This document shows positions 17,292-28,119 of a DNA stretch of 59,897 nt, one piece after another (within the stretch, counting starts at the first letter, position 1; the number at the start of each line of letters is the position of its first letter). A program made the translations under genes and the position numbers. The notes under the pieces are model-generated. The model did no database searches and had not been told where the DNA came from. It saw only the letters and a program-made list of their open reading frames with translations. This DNA is from Sphingomonas sp. Leaf10 (GTDB taxonomy: Bacteria; Pseudomonadota; Alphaproteobacteria; Sphingomonadales; Sphingomonadaceae): the NCBI RefSeq assembly GCF_001421245.1, contig NZ_LMKE01000001.1, forward strand, positions 236,596 to 296,492, in the 5' to 3' direction.

Positions 17292-17958
17292 GCCCGTTCT
17301 CCAGACCCGCGGACTGAAGCGGAGTTTTACCCAGGGCACGGTGACGATCGATGTGTTGCGCGGGGTCGAACTGACCATTGCGCCGGGCGAGATCGTCGCG
17401 CTGCTGGGGCCGTCCGGGTCGGGCAAGTCGACGCTGTTACAGGCGGTCGGACTGCTTGAAGGTGGGTTCGAGGGCGAAATCCTAGTCTGCGGCGAACAGG
17501 TGGCGAAGGCCGGTGCGAACCGCCGGACCGAAGTGCGCCGCGACCGGATGGGCTTCATCTATCAGTTCCACCACCTGCTCCCCGACTTCAACGCTTTGGA
17601 GAATGTCGTGCTGCCGCAACTGGTACGGGGCGGTACCCGCGCGGACGCGGATACGCGCGCGGGCGAGTTGCTGACTGCGCTGGGGCTGGGCCAGAGGCTC
17701 GATCACCGGCCGAGTCAGTTGTCGGGCGGCGAGCAACAGCGGGTCGCAGTGGCGCGCGCGCTGGCCAATCGTCCCGCGCTGGTGCTGGCCGACGAGCCGA
17801 CCGGCAATCTCGACGAAGCGACGGCCGACGTGGTGTTCGCCGAATTCATCCGGCTGGTGCGGGGGCAAGGATCGGCGGCGCTGGTTGCGACACATAACGA
17901 GCGGCTCGCCAACCGGATGGACCGGGTGGTGCGGCTGCACGACGGGGTGCTGGCATGA
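17284..17958 (+). CDS. lolD: Lipoprotein-releasing ABC transporter ATPase LolD
   Basis: ATPase partner of LolC. The 224-residue protein has Walker [18 protein letters not shown], the MacB/LolD-specific [18 protein letters not shown], signature [16 protein letters not shown], Walker [15 protein letters not shown] and the switch His in VATHNERLA. It overlaps lolC upstream and gpx downstream (ATGA), so all three are one transcript. Confidence 0.95.
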   Translation: MTEPVLQTRGLKRSFTQGTVTIDVLRGVELTIAPGEIVALLGPSGSGKSTLLQAVGLLEGGFEGEILVCGEQVAKAGANRRTEVRRDRMGFIYQFHHLLPDFNALENVVLPQLVRGGTRADADTRAGELLTALGLGQRLDHRPSQLSGGEQQRVAVARALANRPALVLADEPTGNLDEATADVVFAEFIRLVRGQGSAALVATHNERLANRMDRVVRLHDGVLA

Positions 17959-18434
17959 GCGATCTGTACGACCTTGCCGTGCGGACTGCCGATGGCGGGG
18001 ATACGACGCTGGCCGAGTATCGCGGCAAGGTCCTGTTGGTCGTCAACGTCGCATCGAAATGCGGCTTCACACCGCAATATGCCGGGTTGGAGGCGCTGCA
18101 TCGCAAGTTCGGCTCGCAGGGTTTCGCGGTGCTGGGCTTTCCTTGCAACCAGTTCGGCGGACAGGAGCCGGGCGATGCGGCGGAAATAGCGACCTTCTGT
18201 TCGCTGACCTACGACGTCAGCTTTTCGATGTTCGCGAAGGTCGACGTGAACGGAGCGGAAGCGGCACCTTTGTTCCGGGCGCTGAAGAAGGCGGCGCCGG
18301 GGGTACTGGGCAGCGAGGCGGTCAAATGGAACTTCACCAAGTTCCTGGTCGGACGCGATGGCAGCGTGACGCGGTTCGCTCCCACGACCAAGCCGGAGGA
18401 TATGGAAGGGGCGGTCGCGGTGGCGATGGGGTAG
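17955..18434 (+). CDS. Glutathione peroxidase family protein
   Basis: Thiol peroxidase reducing hydrogen or lipid peroxides. The 159-residue thioredoxin fold has the peroxidatic Cys (in place of selenocysteine) in [13 protein letters not shown], the Gln in [13 protein letters not shown], and the Trp/Asn in [14 protein letters not shown] further Cys in [13 protein letters not shown] may be the resolving residue, implying thioredoxin as reductant. No signal peptide, so cytoplasmic. Translation overlap with lolD places it in the lipoprotein-export operon. Confidence 0.92.
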   Translation: MSDLYDLAVRTADGGDTTLAEYRGKVLLVVNVASKCGFTPQYAGLEALHRKFGSQGFAVLGFPCNQFGGQEPGDAAEIATFCSLTYDVSFSMFAKVDVNGAEAAPLFRALKKAAPGVLGSEAVKWNFTKFLVGRDGSVTRFAPTTKPEDMEGAVAVAMG

Positions 18435-18435
18435 C

Positions 18436-18466
18436 GCGCCGCCCCGGACCTGGTCCGGAGCGGCGC
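18436..18466. terminator. Bidirectional hairpin between gpx and the HdeD gene
   Basis: GCGCCGCCCCGGACC and GGTCCGGAGCGGCGC pair almost perfectly around a one-base loop centre, immediately after the gpx stop and before the convergent HdeD-like stop. No clear T-run on either side. Confidence 0.6.
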
Positions 18467-18502
18467 CTGCCAAAGAAGCACAACACCTGCGTTGCGGGCG
18501 TC

Positions 18503-19078
18503 TTACGCCGCCGGTGCATGCCGGTGCGACAGGGCGTCGATGATCGCGACGATGCCGCCCGAGAGGAAGCTCGCACCTAGGATGAAGCCGGGCAGGGCCA
18601 GTGCCGACCATGGGACGGTCGAGTAGAGGATGATCGCCAGCGCAACGTTGATGACGCCGAGCAGCAACATCAGCCCGCGCAACCGTTTGAAGCGGAACCC
18701 GACGTACAGCTCCATCAGCCCCCGCGCACCGAGCCACAGGATCATCATCAGCGTCAGCGACAACGCCCCGCCGATCGGAACCAGCAGCATGTAACCCCCG
18801 GCGACGACCGACAGCGCGCCGAACAGCAGCGCGTAGCCGCGGCCATGGTGGTTGCGGATGCCCGCGAACAACGATGCGAAACCGCCGATCAGGAAGCAGA
18901 AGCCGACGACCATCGTCGCCGCCAGCGTGGCGGGGAAAGGGGCAAGGAAGGCGAAGACGCCGACCAGCACCGAAACGATGCCATAGGCGAGTGTCCAGCC
19001 CCAGCCAGGCATTGCGCGCCGGATAGTGGTTCCTGCGGGCGTATCACGGGTGAAGCTTTCCCGGGAAACGTCGGTCAT
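18503..19078 (-). CDS. HdeD/DUF308-family membrane protein
   Basis: Small integral membrane protein of 191 residues with about six helices in tandem pairs (WTLAYGIVSVLVGVFAFLAP, then GGFASLFAGI, YALLFGALSVVAGGYMLLVP, LMMILWLGARGLMEL, LMLLLGVINVALAII, LPGFILGASFLSGGIVAIID). The pattern matches HdeD, linked to acid resistance in enterics; the function here is unknown. The ATG at 19078 has GGAGA 7 nt upstream and is preferred over the codon at 19096. Confidence 0.85.
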   Translation of the reverse strand: MTDVSRESFTRDTPAGTTIRRAMPGWGWTLAYGIVSVLVGVFAFLAPFPATLAATMVVGFCFLIGGFASLFAGIRNHHGRGYALLFGALSVVAGGYMLLVPIGGALSLTLMMILWLGARGLMELYVGFRFKRLRGLMLLLGVINVALAIILYSTVPWSALALPGFILGASFLSGGIVAIIDALSHRHAPAA

Positions 19079-19255
19079 CGTCTCTCTCCGTTGCATGGTG
19101 ATCCGTTACGGCGTCGGAACGGGTTATCGCCTGCCCGGTTCCGGTCGGAAGCCGCCGGCGGTACCGTCCTTTCGTACGATAGGGCGCGCACCCGGTTGGC
19201 CGGGGTGGCGGCTATACCACTGTTCGAATCACCCTGTGATGATTAGGTCCATCGG

Positions 19256-22200
19256 ATGGCGCATTCCGGGTTCGTACCGCTTCGTATTTTCTCCTCCTTC
19301 ACCATGTTGGAGGGCGCGATCGATCCGAAGGCGATCGCCAAGGTCGCGCGCAAGCTCGGCTTTCCCGCGGCCGGCCTGTCCGACCGCAACGGGCTGTATG
19401 CGGCGATGGCGTTCTCGGACGCATGCAAGGATCAGGGCGTTCAGCCGGTAGTCGGCACGTTGCTGGCGGTCGCGCGACCGGGCGGGGCGGAGGGGCAGGA
19501 GCCGGAAATCGACTGGCTGCCGCTCTATGCGCAGGACGCACGCGGCTACGATAATCTCTGCGCTTTGGTATCGATGGCGCATCTCGACCGGCCGGTCGAG
19601 ATTCCGGCGCATGTGCCGATCGATGCGCTGATCGGGCGCAGCGACGGACTGGTCGCGCTGACCGGGGCGGGCGACGGTGCATTGGCGCGGCTGTTCGCGG
19701 CGGGGCGGGCGGATGAGGCGGCGGCTTACGCCGACCGGTTGCAGGCGCTGTTCGGCGATCGGCTGTATGTCGAAATCGCGCGGCGCGACGATGCGATCGA
19801 GGCGAAGGCGGAGCCGCAACTGCTCGACCTCGCTTATGCCCGCGACCTGCCACTGGTCGCGACCAATCCGTGCTGCTTCGCTGAGGCCGATTTCCACGAC
19901 GCGCATGACGCGATGCTGTGTATCGCGTCTTCGAGCTATGTCGCGAGCGAGGACCGTCAGCGTTCGTCGCCACAGGCGTGGCTGAAGCCGGCGCAGGTGA
20001 TGCAGGAGATGTTCGCCGACCTGCCCGAAGCGCTGGCCAACACGCTGGTCGTGGCGCAGCGCTGCGCGGTGGCCGCACCCAAGCGCAAGCCGATTCTGCC
20101 CAGTCTTGCCGGTGATCGCGAGGGCGAGGCGCTGAAACTGCGCGTCGACTCCCGCGCCGGGCTGGTCGAGCGGCTGCGCAAGATCGTCGCGCTCGAAGAA
20201 GGCATGGTGACCGCCGAAGTCGCGGTCGAGGCGCCCGCGCCATGGGAGGATGCGCCGACGCCGGCGGTGACCGGCGAGGTGCCGGAACTGTCCGAGGACG
20301 AACTGGTTACGCGCTTCCCCGACTATTTCCAGCGGTTGGATTTCGAACTCGACGTCATCTGCCAGATGGGGTTTCCGGGTTACTTCCTGATCGTCGCCGA
20401 CTTCATCAAATGGGCGAAGGATCATGATATTCCGGTCGGGCCGGGCCGTGGTTCGGGCGCAGGCTCGGCGGTCGCGTGGGCGCTGACCATCACCGATCTT
20501 GACCCGATCAAGCTGGGCCTGCTGTTCGAACGCTTCCTGAACCCGGAACGCGTGTCGATGCCCGACTTCGACATCGATTTCTGCGAAACGCGGCGTGGCG
20601 AGGTCATCCGCTACGTCCAGCAAAAATATGGCCGCGATCAGGTTGCGCAGATCATCACCTTCGGAAAGCTGAAGGCGCGCGCGGTGCTGAAGGATACCGG
20701 CCGCGTGCTGCAGATGAGCTATGGTCAGGTCGATCGCCTCGCCAAGCTGGTGCCGAACCATCCGACCGATCCATGGACGCTCGACCGTGCGATCAACGGC
20801 GTGTCGGAACTGAACCAGCAATATGAGCGCGAGGAGGATGTAAGGCGGCTGCTCGACCTCGCCATGAAGCTGGAGGGGTTGCCGCGGCACAGCTCGACCC
20901 ACGCCGCTGGCGTGGTGATCGGCGACCGGCCGCTGGCGCAACTGGTGCCGCTGTACCGCGATCCAAGGTCCGACATGCCGGTCACGCAGTTCGACATGAA
21001 ATATGTCGAGGGCGCGGGGCTGGTGAAATTCGACTTTCTCGGCCTGAAAACGCTGTCGGTGCTGAAATTCGCGGTCGAATTGCTGGCGCGGCGCGGGATC
21101 GTGGTCAATCTCGACAGCCTGTTATGGGACGATGAAGCGACATACGAACTGCTCAAGCGCGGCGACACGGTCGGCGTGTTCCAGCTGGAATCCGAAGGGA
21201 TGCGGCGGACGCTGACCGCGGTACGCCCAAGTAATTTCGGCGACATCATCGCGCTCGTGTCGCTGTACCGGCCGGGGCCGATGGACAACATCCCGTCGTT
21301 CGGCGCGCGCAAGGCGGGGCGTGAGGAACTGATCTATCCTCACGACCTGCTCGAGCCGATCCTGAAGGAGACCTACGGAATCTTCGTCTATCAGGAACAG
21401 GTGATGCAGGCCGCGCAGATCCTGGCCGGCTATTCGCTGGGCGGCGCGGACATGCTGCGGCGCGCGATGGGTAAGAAGGTCAAGGCGGAGATGGACGCGC
21501 AGCGCTCGATCTTCGTGAAGGGTTGTGCCGAGGTGAACGGCATTCCGGCGGCCAAGGCCAACGAACTGTTCGACTTGATCGACAAGTTCGCCGGCTACGG
21601 GTTCAACAAGAGCCATGCGGCGGCCTATGCGCTGCTGGCATATCAGACCGCTTGGTTGAAGGCGCACCACCCGCACGAATTCTTCGCGGCGTCGATGGCG
21701 TTCGACTATGCGCAGACCGACAAGCTGGCGATTTTCGTCGACGATATGAAACGGTTGCGGATCGAGTGCCTGCCGCCGTGCATCAACGCCAGCGATGCGA
21801 CCTTCGGCGTCGAGGAAACCGGGGGCGGCCTCGCGGTGCGCTATGCGCTGTCGGCGCTGAAAGGGGTCGGCGAGCGGGCGATGGAGCTGATGGTCGAGGA
21901 GCGGGCGGCGAAGGGGCCGTACAAGTCGCTCGACGATTTCGCGTCGCGGGTTGATCCCAAGCTGCTGAACAAGCGGCAGATCGAAACGCTGGCGGCGGCG
22001 GGCGCGTTCGATTGCGCGGTCGTCGATCGGGCAGGCGTCCATGCGCTGGCCGACACGCTGATGGCGACGGCACAGCGGACCGAGGCGAACCGGTCGAGCG
22101 GGCAGGGCGGCCTGTTCGGCGAGGCAAGCGGTGCTGTCGAGGCGGCGATCCGGATGCCCGACGTCCACTGGTCGCTGACCGAGGCGATCGCGGCGGAGAA

Positions 22201-22843
22201 GGATGCGTTCGGCTTCTACTTCTCCGCCCATCCGCTTGATCGCTATGCCCATCTCGCCAGTGCGCATGGTGCGCGCAAGATCGCCGATCTGGCCGATACC
22301 CATGTGCCCGAGGGCGGTCGAGTCGGCGCGACGGTGGCGGCGCTGGTCGAAGATGCGCGCTGGCGGACGTCAGCACGCGGCAAACGCTACATGATGGCGA
22401 CGCTGTCCGATGCGACCGGACAGGTGCCGGTAACCTGCTTCGACGAGGGGCCGGCGAACGATCTGGAAGCCGCGGGCAAGGTCGGCGGATGCGGGCTGTT
22501 CACGCTGGAACTCGATCGCCGGGCGGGCGACGAGAGTGCGCGAGCGACCGTCAAGTCGCTCAAACCGTTCGACATGATCGCGCGCGACGTGCGGCTGCGG
22601 CTGGACCTGACCATCGACGATGCTGCGGCCTATCCGGCGCTGGCGGGACTGATGATGGGTGAGCGCGGCGGGCGCGGCGAGATTTGGGTATCGGTGCCCG
22701 CTACGCCAGGAATCGAAGCTCGGGTATGTCTGGGCCGCGATTTCAGGATTGATGGTGAGCTTGCCGAACGGGTTGGCAGGCTGCAAGGTGTCGCCAGCGC
22801 GGCGTTCGATACGGTGAAGCCACCGATCGCCGCCGTCGGATAG
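19256..22843 (+). CDS. dnaE: DNA polymerase III alpha subunit
   Basis: Replicative polymerase. The 1195-residue protein has the N-terminal PHP domain (about 1-270, RIFSSFTMLEGAIDPKAIAK), the polymerase core with VGPGRGSGAGSAVAWAL, the catalytic aspartates in MPDFDIDFCETRRGE, and KFDFLGLKTLSVLK. A helix-hairpin-helix region with KQIETL-like segments (LLNKRQIETLAAAGAFD) follows, then a C-terminal OB-fold (about 1000-1100). The start matches family N-termini although no good SD is visible. Confidence 0.97.
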   Translation: MAHSGFVPLRIFSSFTMLEGAIDPKAIAKVARKLGFPAAGLSDRNGLYAAMAFSDACKDQGVQPVVGTLLAVARPGGAEGQEPEIDWLPLYAQDARGYDNLCALVSMAHLDRPVEIPAHVPIDALIGRSDGLVALTGAGDGALARLFAAGRADEAAAYADRLQALFGDRLYVEIARRDDAIEAKAEPQLLDLAYARDLPLVATNPCCFAEADFHDAHDAMLCIASSSYVASEDRQRSSPQAWLKPAQVMQEMFADLPEALANTLVVAQRCAVAAPKRKPILPSLAGDREGEALKLRVDSRAGLVERLRKIVALEEGMVTAEVAVEAPAPWEDAPTPAVTGEVPELSEDELVTRFPDYFQRLDFELDVICQMGFPGYFLIVADFIKWAKDHDIPVGPGRGSGAGSAVAWALTITDLDPIKLGLLFERFLNPERVSMPDFDIDFCETRRGEVIRYVQQKYGRDQVAQIITFGKLKARAVLKDTGRVLQMSYGQVDRLAKLVPNHPTDPWTLDRAINGVSELNQQYEREEDVRRLLDLAMKLEGLPRHSSTHAAGVVIGDRPLAQLVPLYRDPRSDMPVTQFDMKYVEGAGLVKFDFLGLKTLSVLKFAVELLARRGIVVNLDSLLWDDEATYELLKRGDTVGVFQLESEGMRRTLTAVRPSNFGDIIALVSLYRPGPMDNIPSFGARKAGREELIYPHDLLEPILKETYGIFVYQEQVMQAAQILAGYSLGGADMLRRAMGKKVKAEMDAQRSIFVKGCAEVNGIPAAKANELFDLIDKFAGYGFNKSHAAAYALLAYQTAWLKAHHPHEFFAASMAFDYAQTDKLAIFVDDMKRLRIECLPPCINASDATFGVEETGGGLAVRYALSALKGVGERAMELMVEERAAKGPYKSLDDFASRVDPKLLNKRQIETLAAAGAFDCAVVDRAGVHALADTLMATAQRTEANRSSGQGGLFGEASGAVEAAIRMPDVHWSLTEAIAAEKDAFGFYFSAHPLDRYAHLASAHGARKIADLADTHVPEGGRVGATVAALVEDARWRTSARGKRYMMATLSDATGQVPVTCFDEGPANDLEAAGKVGGCGLFTLELDRRAGDESARATVKSLKPFDMIARDVRLRLDLTIDDAAAYPALAGLMMGERGGRGEIWVSVPATPGIEARVCLGRDFRIDGELAERVGRLQGVASAAFDTVKPPIAAVG

Positions 22844-22878
22844 GGGCGACACGGCTCCGTTCGCAAAGGAGAGTGCGC

Positions 22879-24465
22879 GTGCTGGGCGGAATGCAGGATT
22901 TCGAACTTCGAGTACCCCGGTTGCTCGATCATGCCGAGCGCGAGCATGGGGCTCGGGAGGTCGTCACCCGCTGGGCGAATGGCGGCGAGACGCGGACGAA
23001 TTGGGCGGGGATCGCGCGCGACGCGCGGCGGCTGGCGCAGGCGCTGGAGCGGTTGGGAATCCGGCCCGGCGACCGGGTCGCGACGATGGCGATGAACCAC
23101 GCGCATCACCTGATCGCCTGGTATGGCGTGATCGGGATGGGCGGGATCATCCACACGATCAACCCGCGGCTATTCGACGACCAGCTGGCCTATATCGCCG
23201 ACCATGCCGGCGACCGGGTGCTGTTCTACGACGCGGTGTTCGCGCCGATCATCGAGCGGATGAAGCCGCGCCTGTCGGGGATCGAGCATTTCATCGTTAT
23301 GGATGGGAATGGTCCGGACTCTTTCGCTGCGCTGATCGCGCCCGAAACCGGCGACTACGTGTGGGTCGAGGGTGACGAGCGCGACCATTGCATGATCTGC
23401 TATACCAGCGGCACGACCGGCGATCCCAAGGGCGTGATCTATTCGCACCGATCGAACGTGCTGCACGCCATCGCCGAGTTGCAACCCGACGAGTTCGACC
23501 TGTCGCAGCGGGCGGTGTGCCTGCCGGTGGTGCCGATGTTCCACGCGGTCGGCTGGGGCCTGCCCTTCGCCGCGCCGGCGGTGGGGGCGAAGATCGTGTT
23601 CTCGGCGGTCAACGAACCGGCGGTGTTGTGCGACCTGATGAACCGCGAGCGGGTGACCCATTCGGCGGGCGTGCCGACGGTATGGTTCGCGATGTTCCAA
23701 TATATGGACGCGACGGGGGCCGCGCCCGAACATCTGAAGGTCGTGACGATCGGCGGATCGGCGGCCCCGCGCGCGATGATCGAGCGGATCATGCGGATGG
23801 GGGTGCGCGTCAACCATGCATGGGGCATGACCGAAACCTCGCCGATCGGAACGATGGGCGCACCGGGGGCCGACTGGGACGATCTGAGCTTCGACCAGCG
23901 GGTCGATCAGGTGTGCCGGCAGGGCAAGGTGCCGTTCGGCGTCGAACTGCGCACCGTCGATGGGGACGGTGCGGTGTTGCCCCGCGACGGCGCGACGTCA
24001 GGCCAGTTGCAGGTGCGAGGGCCGTGGGTCCTCAAACGCTATTTCCGCGACGAAACCGACGATGCACTGACGGCGGACGGCTGGTTCGACACCGGCGACG
24101 TGGCGATGCTGCACCCCGACGGGACGATGCAGATCACCGATCGGGCCAAGGACGTCATCAAATCGGGCGGCGAATGGATCAGCTCGGTCGATCTGGAGAA
24201 TGCCGCGGTCGGCTGCCCGGGCGTGGCGGAGGCGGCGGCGATCGGCGTACCACATCCGCGCTGGGACGAACGGCCGGTGCTGCTGGTGGTGCAGCAGCCG
24301 GGCGCGGAGGTGGCGGCGGACGGCGTGCTGGCGCATCTGGCGACGAAGGTCGCGAAATGGTGGCTCCCCGACCGGGTGATCTTCGTCGACGCGCTGCCAC
24401 ACAGCGCGACGGGAAAGTTGAAGAAGGCGGCCTTGCGCGAGCAATATCGGGAGGTGTTGGGGTAG
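22879..24465 (+). CDS. Acyl-CoA synthetase (AMP-forming)
   Basis: Activates a carboxylic acid to acyl-CoA through an acyl-adenylate. The 528-residue ANL enzyme has the P-loop [27 protein letters not shown], the hinge [27 protein letters not shown] and the catalytic Lys in [13 protein letters not shown]. The GTG at 22879 lies 6 nt after GGAGA and is chosen; GTG 22873 and ATG 22891 are alternatives. Overall style resembles medium/long-chain fatty acid ligases. It is convergent with the TetR gene and may supply CoA thioesters to the dehydrogenase operon beyond it. Confidence 0.9.
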   Translation: MLGGMQDFELRVPRLLDHAEREHGAREVVTRWANGGETRTNWAGIARDARRLAQALERLGIRPGDRVATMAMNHAHHLIAWYGVIGMGGIIHTINPRLFDDQLAYIADHAGDRVLFYDAVFAPIIERMKPRLSGIEHFIVMDGNGPDSFAALIAPETGDYVWVEGDERDHCMICYTSGTTGDPKGVIYSHRSNVLHAIAELQPDEFDLSQRAVCLPVVPMFHAVGWGLPFAAPAVGAKIVFSAVNEPAVLCDLMNRERVTHSAGVPTVWFAMFQYMDATGAAPEHLKVVTIGGSAAPRAMIERIMRMGVRVNHAWGMTETSPIGTMGAPGADWDDLSFDQRVDQVCRQGKVPFGVELRTVDGDGAVLPRDGATSGQLQVRGPWVLKRYFRDETDDALTADGWFDTGDVAMLHPDGTMQITDRAKDVIKSGGEWISSVDLENAAVGCPGVAEAAAIGVPHPRWDERPVLLVVQQPGAEVAADGVLAHLATKVAKWWLPDRVIFVDALPHSATGKLKKAALREQYREVLG

Positions 24466-24527
24466 GCATCGCGCTATGCCGACGTGTTCGGTCAAATACG
24501 CCTATGCCGTTGCGCGCCTAGTCGCAC

Positions 24528-25745
24528 CTATACCACCGGCTCCGCAAACAAGCCCGTCATCACCGTCGACGCATAAAAGCCGACCGCCCGTTCGCGCGGC
24601 ATGGTCGCGGCCCAGCCGCGCATGTCGAAGGCGGCATTCTGCAACGCCATCACCGCCTGCGCGGCGATCAGCGGGTCGACGGGGCGCAGCGAGCCTTCGG
24701 CGATGCCGTCGCTGATCGTGCCGGCGAAGCGGCGGGCGATGCGGTTGGAGCGGTCGACCATTGCCTGGCGTACGGTGGTCGGCAGGCCGGACAGCGCGGT
24801 GGTGCGCAGCAGCGGTCCCTGTTCGGTGAACTGTGCGTCGATCAGCATCGCCAGCGTGCTCGACAGGCGCTGCCAATGGCTGCCGCCATCGCGGTCGGCG
24901 GCGCGCTGTGCGGCGCCGATCGTGTCGAAGCTGCGCCGGTAGCAGGCGATGACCAGATCGTCCTTGGCATCGAGATGATGGTAGAACGACCCCTTCGTCA
25001 CGTTCAGTTCGGACGCAATCCGCTGGACCGAGGCGCCGCGATAGCCGAGTTCGTTGATGAGCCGGGTGGCGGCGCGCAGGAAGGCATCGCGCGCTGGTTC
25101 GGCATCGGCCTGTTCGGGCGCGAGCGGACGCGGCGTCCAGCGCTGTCCGGGGCCGGCGAGACCATGCTGGAATACGTCCATCAACCGCGCCTCGACCCGG
25201 TCATATTGGTCGGGTTCGTAGCGGTCGAGCCAGACGGTCAGCCAGAAACAGTTTTCCAGCAGGACATGGGCGCGGGCGCTCTGGATATCCTTTGTCGTGC
25301 GGTCGGCGGGGTCGCCCCATAGGGTGCGCGTCTTGCGGAACACGTCGCGCCAGCCCGACAGGAGGCGCGCCTTGAACGGGTCTTCCATCGCGCGCAGGTC
25401 GGACAGCATGGCGACGGGGCGTTCCTCGCCCGCTTCGATCCGGCGCTGCCGATCGAAATGGATCGATAGGAATTTGGCGACGCGGGCCTGCGGCGTAGGT
25501 TCGCGCAGCGCTTCGTCGAGCGACGCCTGCAGCCAGTCGAGCGTGTGGTCGAATGCGGCGGCGGCAAGGTCTTCCTTGCGCTTGAAATAATAGGTGACGC
25601 TGGTGGTGTTCAGTCCGACCCGGCGGGCGACATCGGCGAAGGTCATGCCCTTCGCGCTGGCTTCGTTGATCGCCTCCGCCGCCGCCGCGAGGATGGCGTC
25701 GCGTTTGGCGCGGTAGCGCTTGGTGGCCCCGTTGGTCGTCGTCAT
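24528..25745 (-). CDS. Tandem (two-domain) TetR-family regulator
   Basis: A 405-residue protein made of two complete TetR units. The first HTH is about residues 12-60 ([32 protein letters not shown]) and the second about 218-272 ([28 protein letters not shown]). Ordinary TetR proteins are about 200 residues and dimerise, so this looks like a covalent pseudo-dimer. The start at 25745 (MTTTNGATK) is chosen because the upstream extension lacks features. It diverges from the acyl-CoA dehydrogenase operon, and a palindrome at 25820-25835 could be its operator. Confidence 0.9.
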   Translation of the reverse strand: MTTTNGATKRYRAKRDAILAAAAEAINEASAKGMTFADVARRVGLNTTSVTYYFKRKEDLAAAAFDHTLDWLQASLDEALREPTPQARVAKFLSIHFDRQRRIEAGEERPVAMLSDLRAMEDPFKARLLSGWRDVFRKTRTLWGDPADRTTKDIQSARAHVLLENCFWLTVWLDRYEPDQYDRVEARLMDVFQHGLAGPGQRWTPRPLAPEQADAEPARDAFLRAATRLINELGYRGASVQRIASELNVTKGSFYHHLDAKDDLVIACYRRSFDTIGAAQRAADRDGGSHWQRLSSTLAMLIDAQFTEQGPLLRTTALSGLPTTVRQAMVDRSNRIARRFAGTISDGIAEGSLRPVDPLIAAQAVMALQNAAFDMRGWAATMPRERAVGFYASTVMTGLFAEPVV

Positions 25746-25819
25746 GGATGTGACCCTAGCAGATCGGGTGTGGACCCCAAGCGCATTTTTCGCACCGATC
25801 CGCGACGTCATCGGCGCTT

Positions 25820-25835
25820 TACCGAATATGCGGTA
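25820..25835. promoter_or_regulatory. Candidate TetR operator in the tetR/ACAD divergent region
   Basis: TACCG-AATATG-CGGTA has perfect 5-bp arms and near-symmetry at the centre (16 nt). It lies 75 nt from the tetR start and 43 nt from the ACAD start, the expected place for an autoregulated divergent repressor. Confidence 0.5.
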
Positions 25836-25877
25836 TGGCATAGACCGGCAAAAACAGGTTGCAGCGGGAGACGGAGT

Positions 25878-27122
25878 TTGGACTTTTCGCTAAGCGAGCG
25901 CGAAACCCATTGGCGCGACCGCGTGACCGCGTTTCTGACCGAGCATGTCGCGCCCGCCGACCACGACTATCACGCGCAAGTGGCGAGCGGGAATCGCTGG
26001 GCGCCGGTCGCGATGCTGGAGCCGCTGAAGGAACGGGCGCGGGCGGCGGGGTTGTGGAACCTGTTCATGCCGCCTCATTCGGGCGCGCCGATGGTCGATG
26101 ACAGCTTTGCGTTCGAGGGGACGCAGCTGTCGAACCTAGAATATGCGCTGTGCGCCGAGGCGATGGGGCGGTGGCATTGGGCGAGCGAGGTGTTTAACTG
26201 CTCGGCGCCCGACACCGGCAATATGGAGGTGCTGCACCGCTATGGCACCGCTGAACAGAAAGAGGCGTGGCTGAGGCCATTAATGGCGGGCACGATCCGC
26301 TCCGCCTTCCTGATGACCGAGCCGGCGGTGGCGTCGTCGGATGCGACGAATATCGAGACGCGGATCGTGCGTGACGGCGACGATTATGTGATCGACGGGC
26401 GCAAATGGTGGTCGTCGGGGACCGGCGATCCGCGCTGCAAGGTCGCGATCGTGATGGGCAAGACCGACCCGGACGCGCCGCGCCACCGGCAGCAGAGCAT
26501 GATTTTGGTGCCGATGGACACGCCGGGCGTGCGGATCGAACGGATGTTGCCGGTCTATGGCTATGACCATGCCCCGCATGGCCATGGCGAAGTGGTGCTG
26601 GACAAGGTGCGGGTACCGGCCGGCAACCTGCTGCTGGGCGAGGGGCGCGGGTTCGAGATCGCGCAGGGGCGGCTGGGACCGGGGCGCATCCATCATTGCA
26701 TGCGGACGATCGGGGTGGCCGAAATGGCACTGGAGGCGATGGCGAAGCGGCTGCAATCGCGGGTCGCGTTCGGCAAGAAGATCGCCGACCATTCGATCTG
26801 GGAACAGCGGGTCGCACGCGCGCGGATCGATATCGAGATGACGCGGCTGCTGTGCCTGAAGGCTGCCGACATGATGGACCGCGCGGGTAACAAGGCGGCG
26901 CAGGGCGAAATCGCGATGATCAAGGTGCAGGCGCCGACCATGGCGCTGGGGATCCTCGACGATGCGATTCAGGCGCATGGCGGGGGCGGGGTGTCGGAGG
27001 ACTTTCCGCTGGCCGCCGCTTGGGCCGGTGTCCGGACGCTGCGCTTTGCCGATGGGCCGGACGAAGTGCACAACCGGGCGATCGCCCGTGCCGAATTCGC
27101 GCGGGTGTCCGGTGGGCGGTGA
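25878..27122 (+). CDS. Acyl-CoA dehydrogenase, ACAD10/11- or LvaC-like
   Basis: FAD-dependent acyl-CoA dehydrogenase-fold protein, 414 residues. Flavin and substrate segments include [18 protein letters not shown] and [16 protein letters not shown]. The C-terminal segment is [17 protein letters not shown] then [12 protein letters not shown]. In typical ACADs the catalytic Glu sits in YEGTSEIQ; here the aligned residue is Asp in ADGPDEVH, as in the ACAD10/11-like branch. TTG at 25878 is preceded by GGAG. The gene runs straight into an APH-like kinase and an SDR, the combination known from 4-hydroxyacid catabolism. Confidence 0.85.
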   Translation: MDFSLSERETHWRDRVTAFLTEHVAPADHDYHAQVASGNRWAPVAMLEPLKERARAAGLWNLFMPPHSGAPMVDDSFAFEGTQLSNLEYALCAEAMGRWHWASEVFNCSAPDTGNMEVLHRYGTAEQKEAWLRPLMAGTIRSAFLMTEPAVASSDATNIETRIVRDGDDYVIDGRKWWSSGTGDPRCKVAIVMGKTDPDAPRHRQQSMILVPMDTPGVRIERMLPVYGYDHAPHGHGEVVLDKVRVPAGNLLLGEGRGFEIAQGRLGPGRIHHCMRTIGVAEMALEAMAKRLQSRVAFGKKIADHSIWEQRVARARIDIEMTRLLCLKAADMMDRAGNKAAQGEIAMIKVQAPTMALGILDDAIQAHGGGGVSEDFPLAAAWAGVRTLRFADGPDEVHNRAIARAEFARVSGGR

Positions 27123-27123
27123 G

Positions 27124-28119
27124 GTGGATATCGATCTCGACCGACTGACCGCGTGGCTGGGTGAAGCACCGGTCGCGGTGACGCGCTATCCGGGCGGACA
27201 GAGCAATCCAACCTATCGGGTGGACGTGGCGCGTGGCTCCTACGTGCTGCGGCGCAAGCCGTTCGGCGTGCTGCTGCCCAGCGCCCATGCGATCGAGCGC
27301 GAATATCGGCTGATCGCGGCGCTGCATCCGACGGGCTATCCGGTGCCGCGACCGGTGGCGTTGTGCGAGGATGCCGGGGTGATCGGGGCGCCCTTCTATC
27401 TGATGGAGCGGGTCGCGGGGCGCACGATCTGGAACGGGGCGATGCCCGAACTCTCCCCGAACGAACGGCGTGCGCATTACTTGGCGATGGTCGATGCGCT
27501 GGCGGCGCTCCACGCCATCGATCCGGTGGCGGTGGGACTTGGCGACTATGGCAAGCCCGGCAATTATTTCGAGCGGCAGGTGGCGCGCTGGACGCGGCAA
27601 TATCGCGCGAGCCAGACCGACGATCTGGTGGATGTCGAGCGAATGATCGAATGGTTGCCGCGCACGGTGCCGGCGCAGGATCGGGTGGCGATCGTCCATG
27701 GCGATTACCGGATCGACAATCTGATCTTTGCCGAGGGCGGGGCGCAGGTCGCGGCGGTACTCGATTGGGAACTGTCGACGCTGGGCGATCCGCTGGCCGA
27801 TTTCACCTATCTGCTGATGAACTGGATGACGCAGCCCGATGGACGGTCGGGCATTGCGGGCCTGAGTGGCGGGGACAGCGGCATTCCGACGATGGAGGAG
27901 GTCGTTGCCCGCTATCGCACGGCGACGGCGCGCGACGGTGTGCCGGGGCTGGATTGGTATTTCGCGTACAATCTCTTTCGCCTGGCCGGGATCGTGCAGG
28001 GGATCAAGCAGCGGGTGCGCGACGGCAATGCGTCGAGCGCACAGGCGGCGCGAATGGCCGAACGGGTGCCCGAACTGGCGGCGGCGGCGTGGCACTTTGC
28101 GGAACAGGCGGGGGCGTGA
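27124..28119 (+). CDS. APH-like phosphotransferase (ACAD10/11 or LvaA-type acyl-CoA kinase)
   Basis: Kinase-fold protein of about 331 residues. It carries the Brenner motif [12 protein letters not shown] (catalytic Asp and metal Asn) and the DFG-equivalent [16 protein letters not shown], plus [13 protein letters not shown] for the nucleotide loop. Such proteins are often labelled aminoglycoside phosphotransferases. Next to an ACAD this type phosphorylates 4-hydroxyacyl-CoA rather than antibiotics (known for LvaA and the human ACAD10/11 kinase domain). Start uncertain: GTG 27124, just after the ACAD stop, is used; GTG 27112 is an alternative. Confidence 0.82.
   Translation: MDIDLDRLTAWLGEAPVAVTRYPGGQSNPTYRVDVARGSYVLRRKPFGVLLPSAHAIEREYRLIAALHPTGYPVPRPVALCEDAGVIGAPFYLMERVAGRTIWNGAMPELSPNERRAHYLAMVDALAALHAIDPVAVGLGDYGKPGNYFERQVARWTRQYRASQTDDLVDVERMIEWLPRTVPAQDRVAIVHGDYRIDNLIFAEGGAQVAAVLDWELSTLGDPLADFTYLLMNWMTQPDGRSGIAGLSGGDSGIPTMEEVVARYRTATARDGVPGLDWYFAYNLFRLAGIVQGIKQRVRDGNASSAQAARMAERVPELAAAAWHFAEQAGA

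Noticed and set aside
16047..17558. 503-residue minus-strand frame opposite lolC and lolD
   Set aside because: Asp/Arg/His-rich shadow spanning two real genes in the other direction.
27124..28119. Aminoglycoside resistance kinase
   Set aside because: Fold motifs fit, but operon context with ACAD and SDR indicates an acyl-CoA kinase rather than antibiotic resistance.
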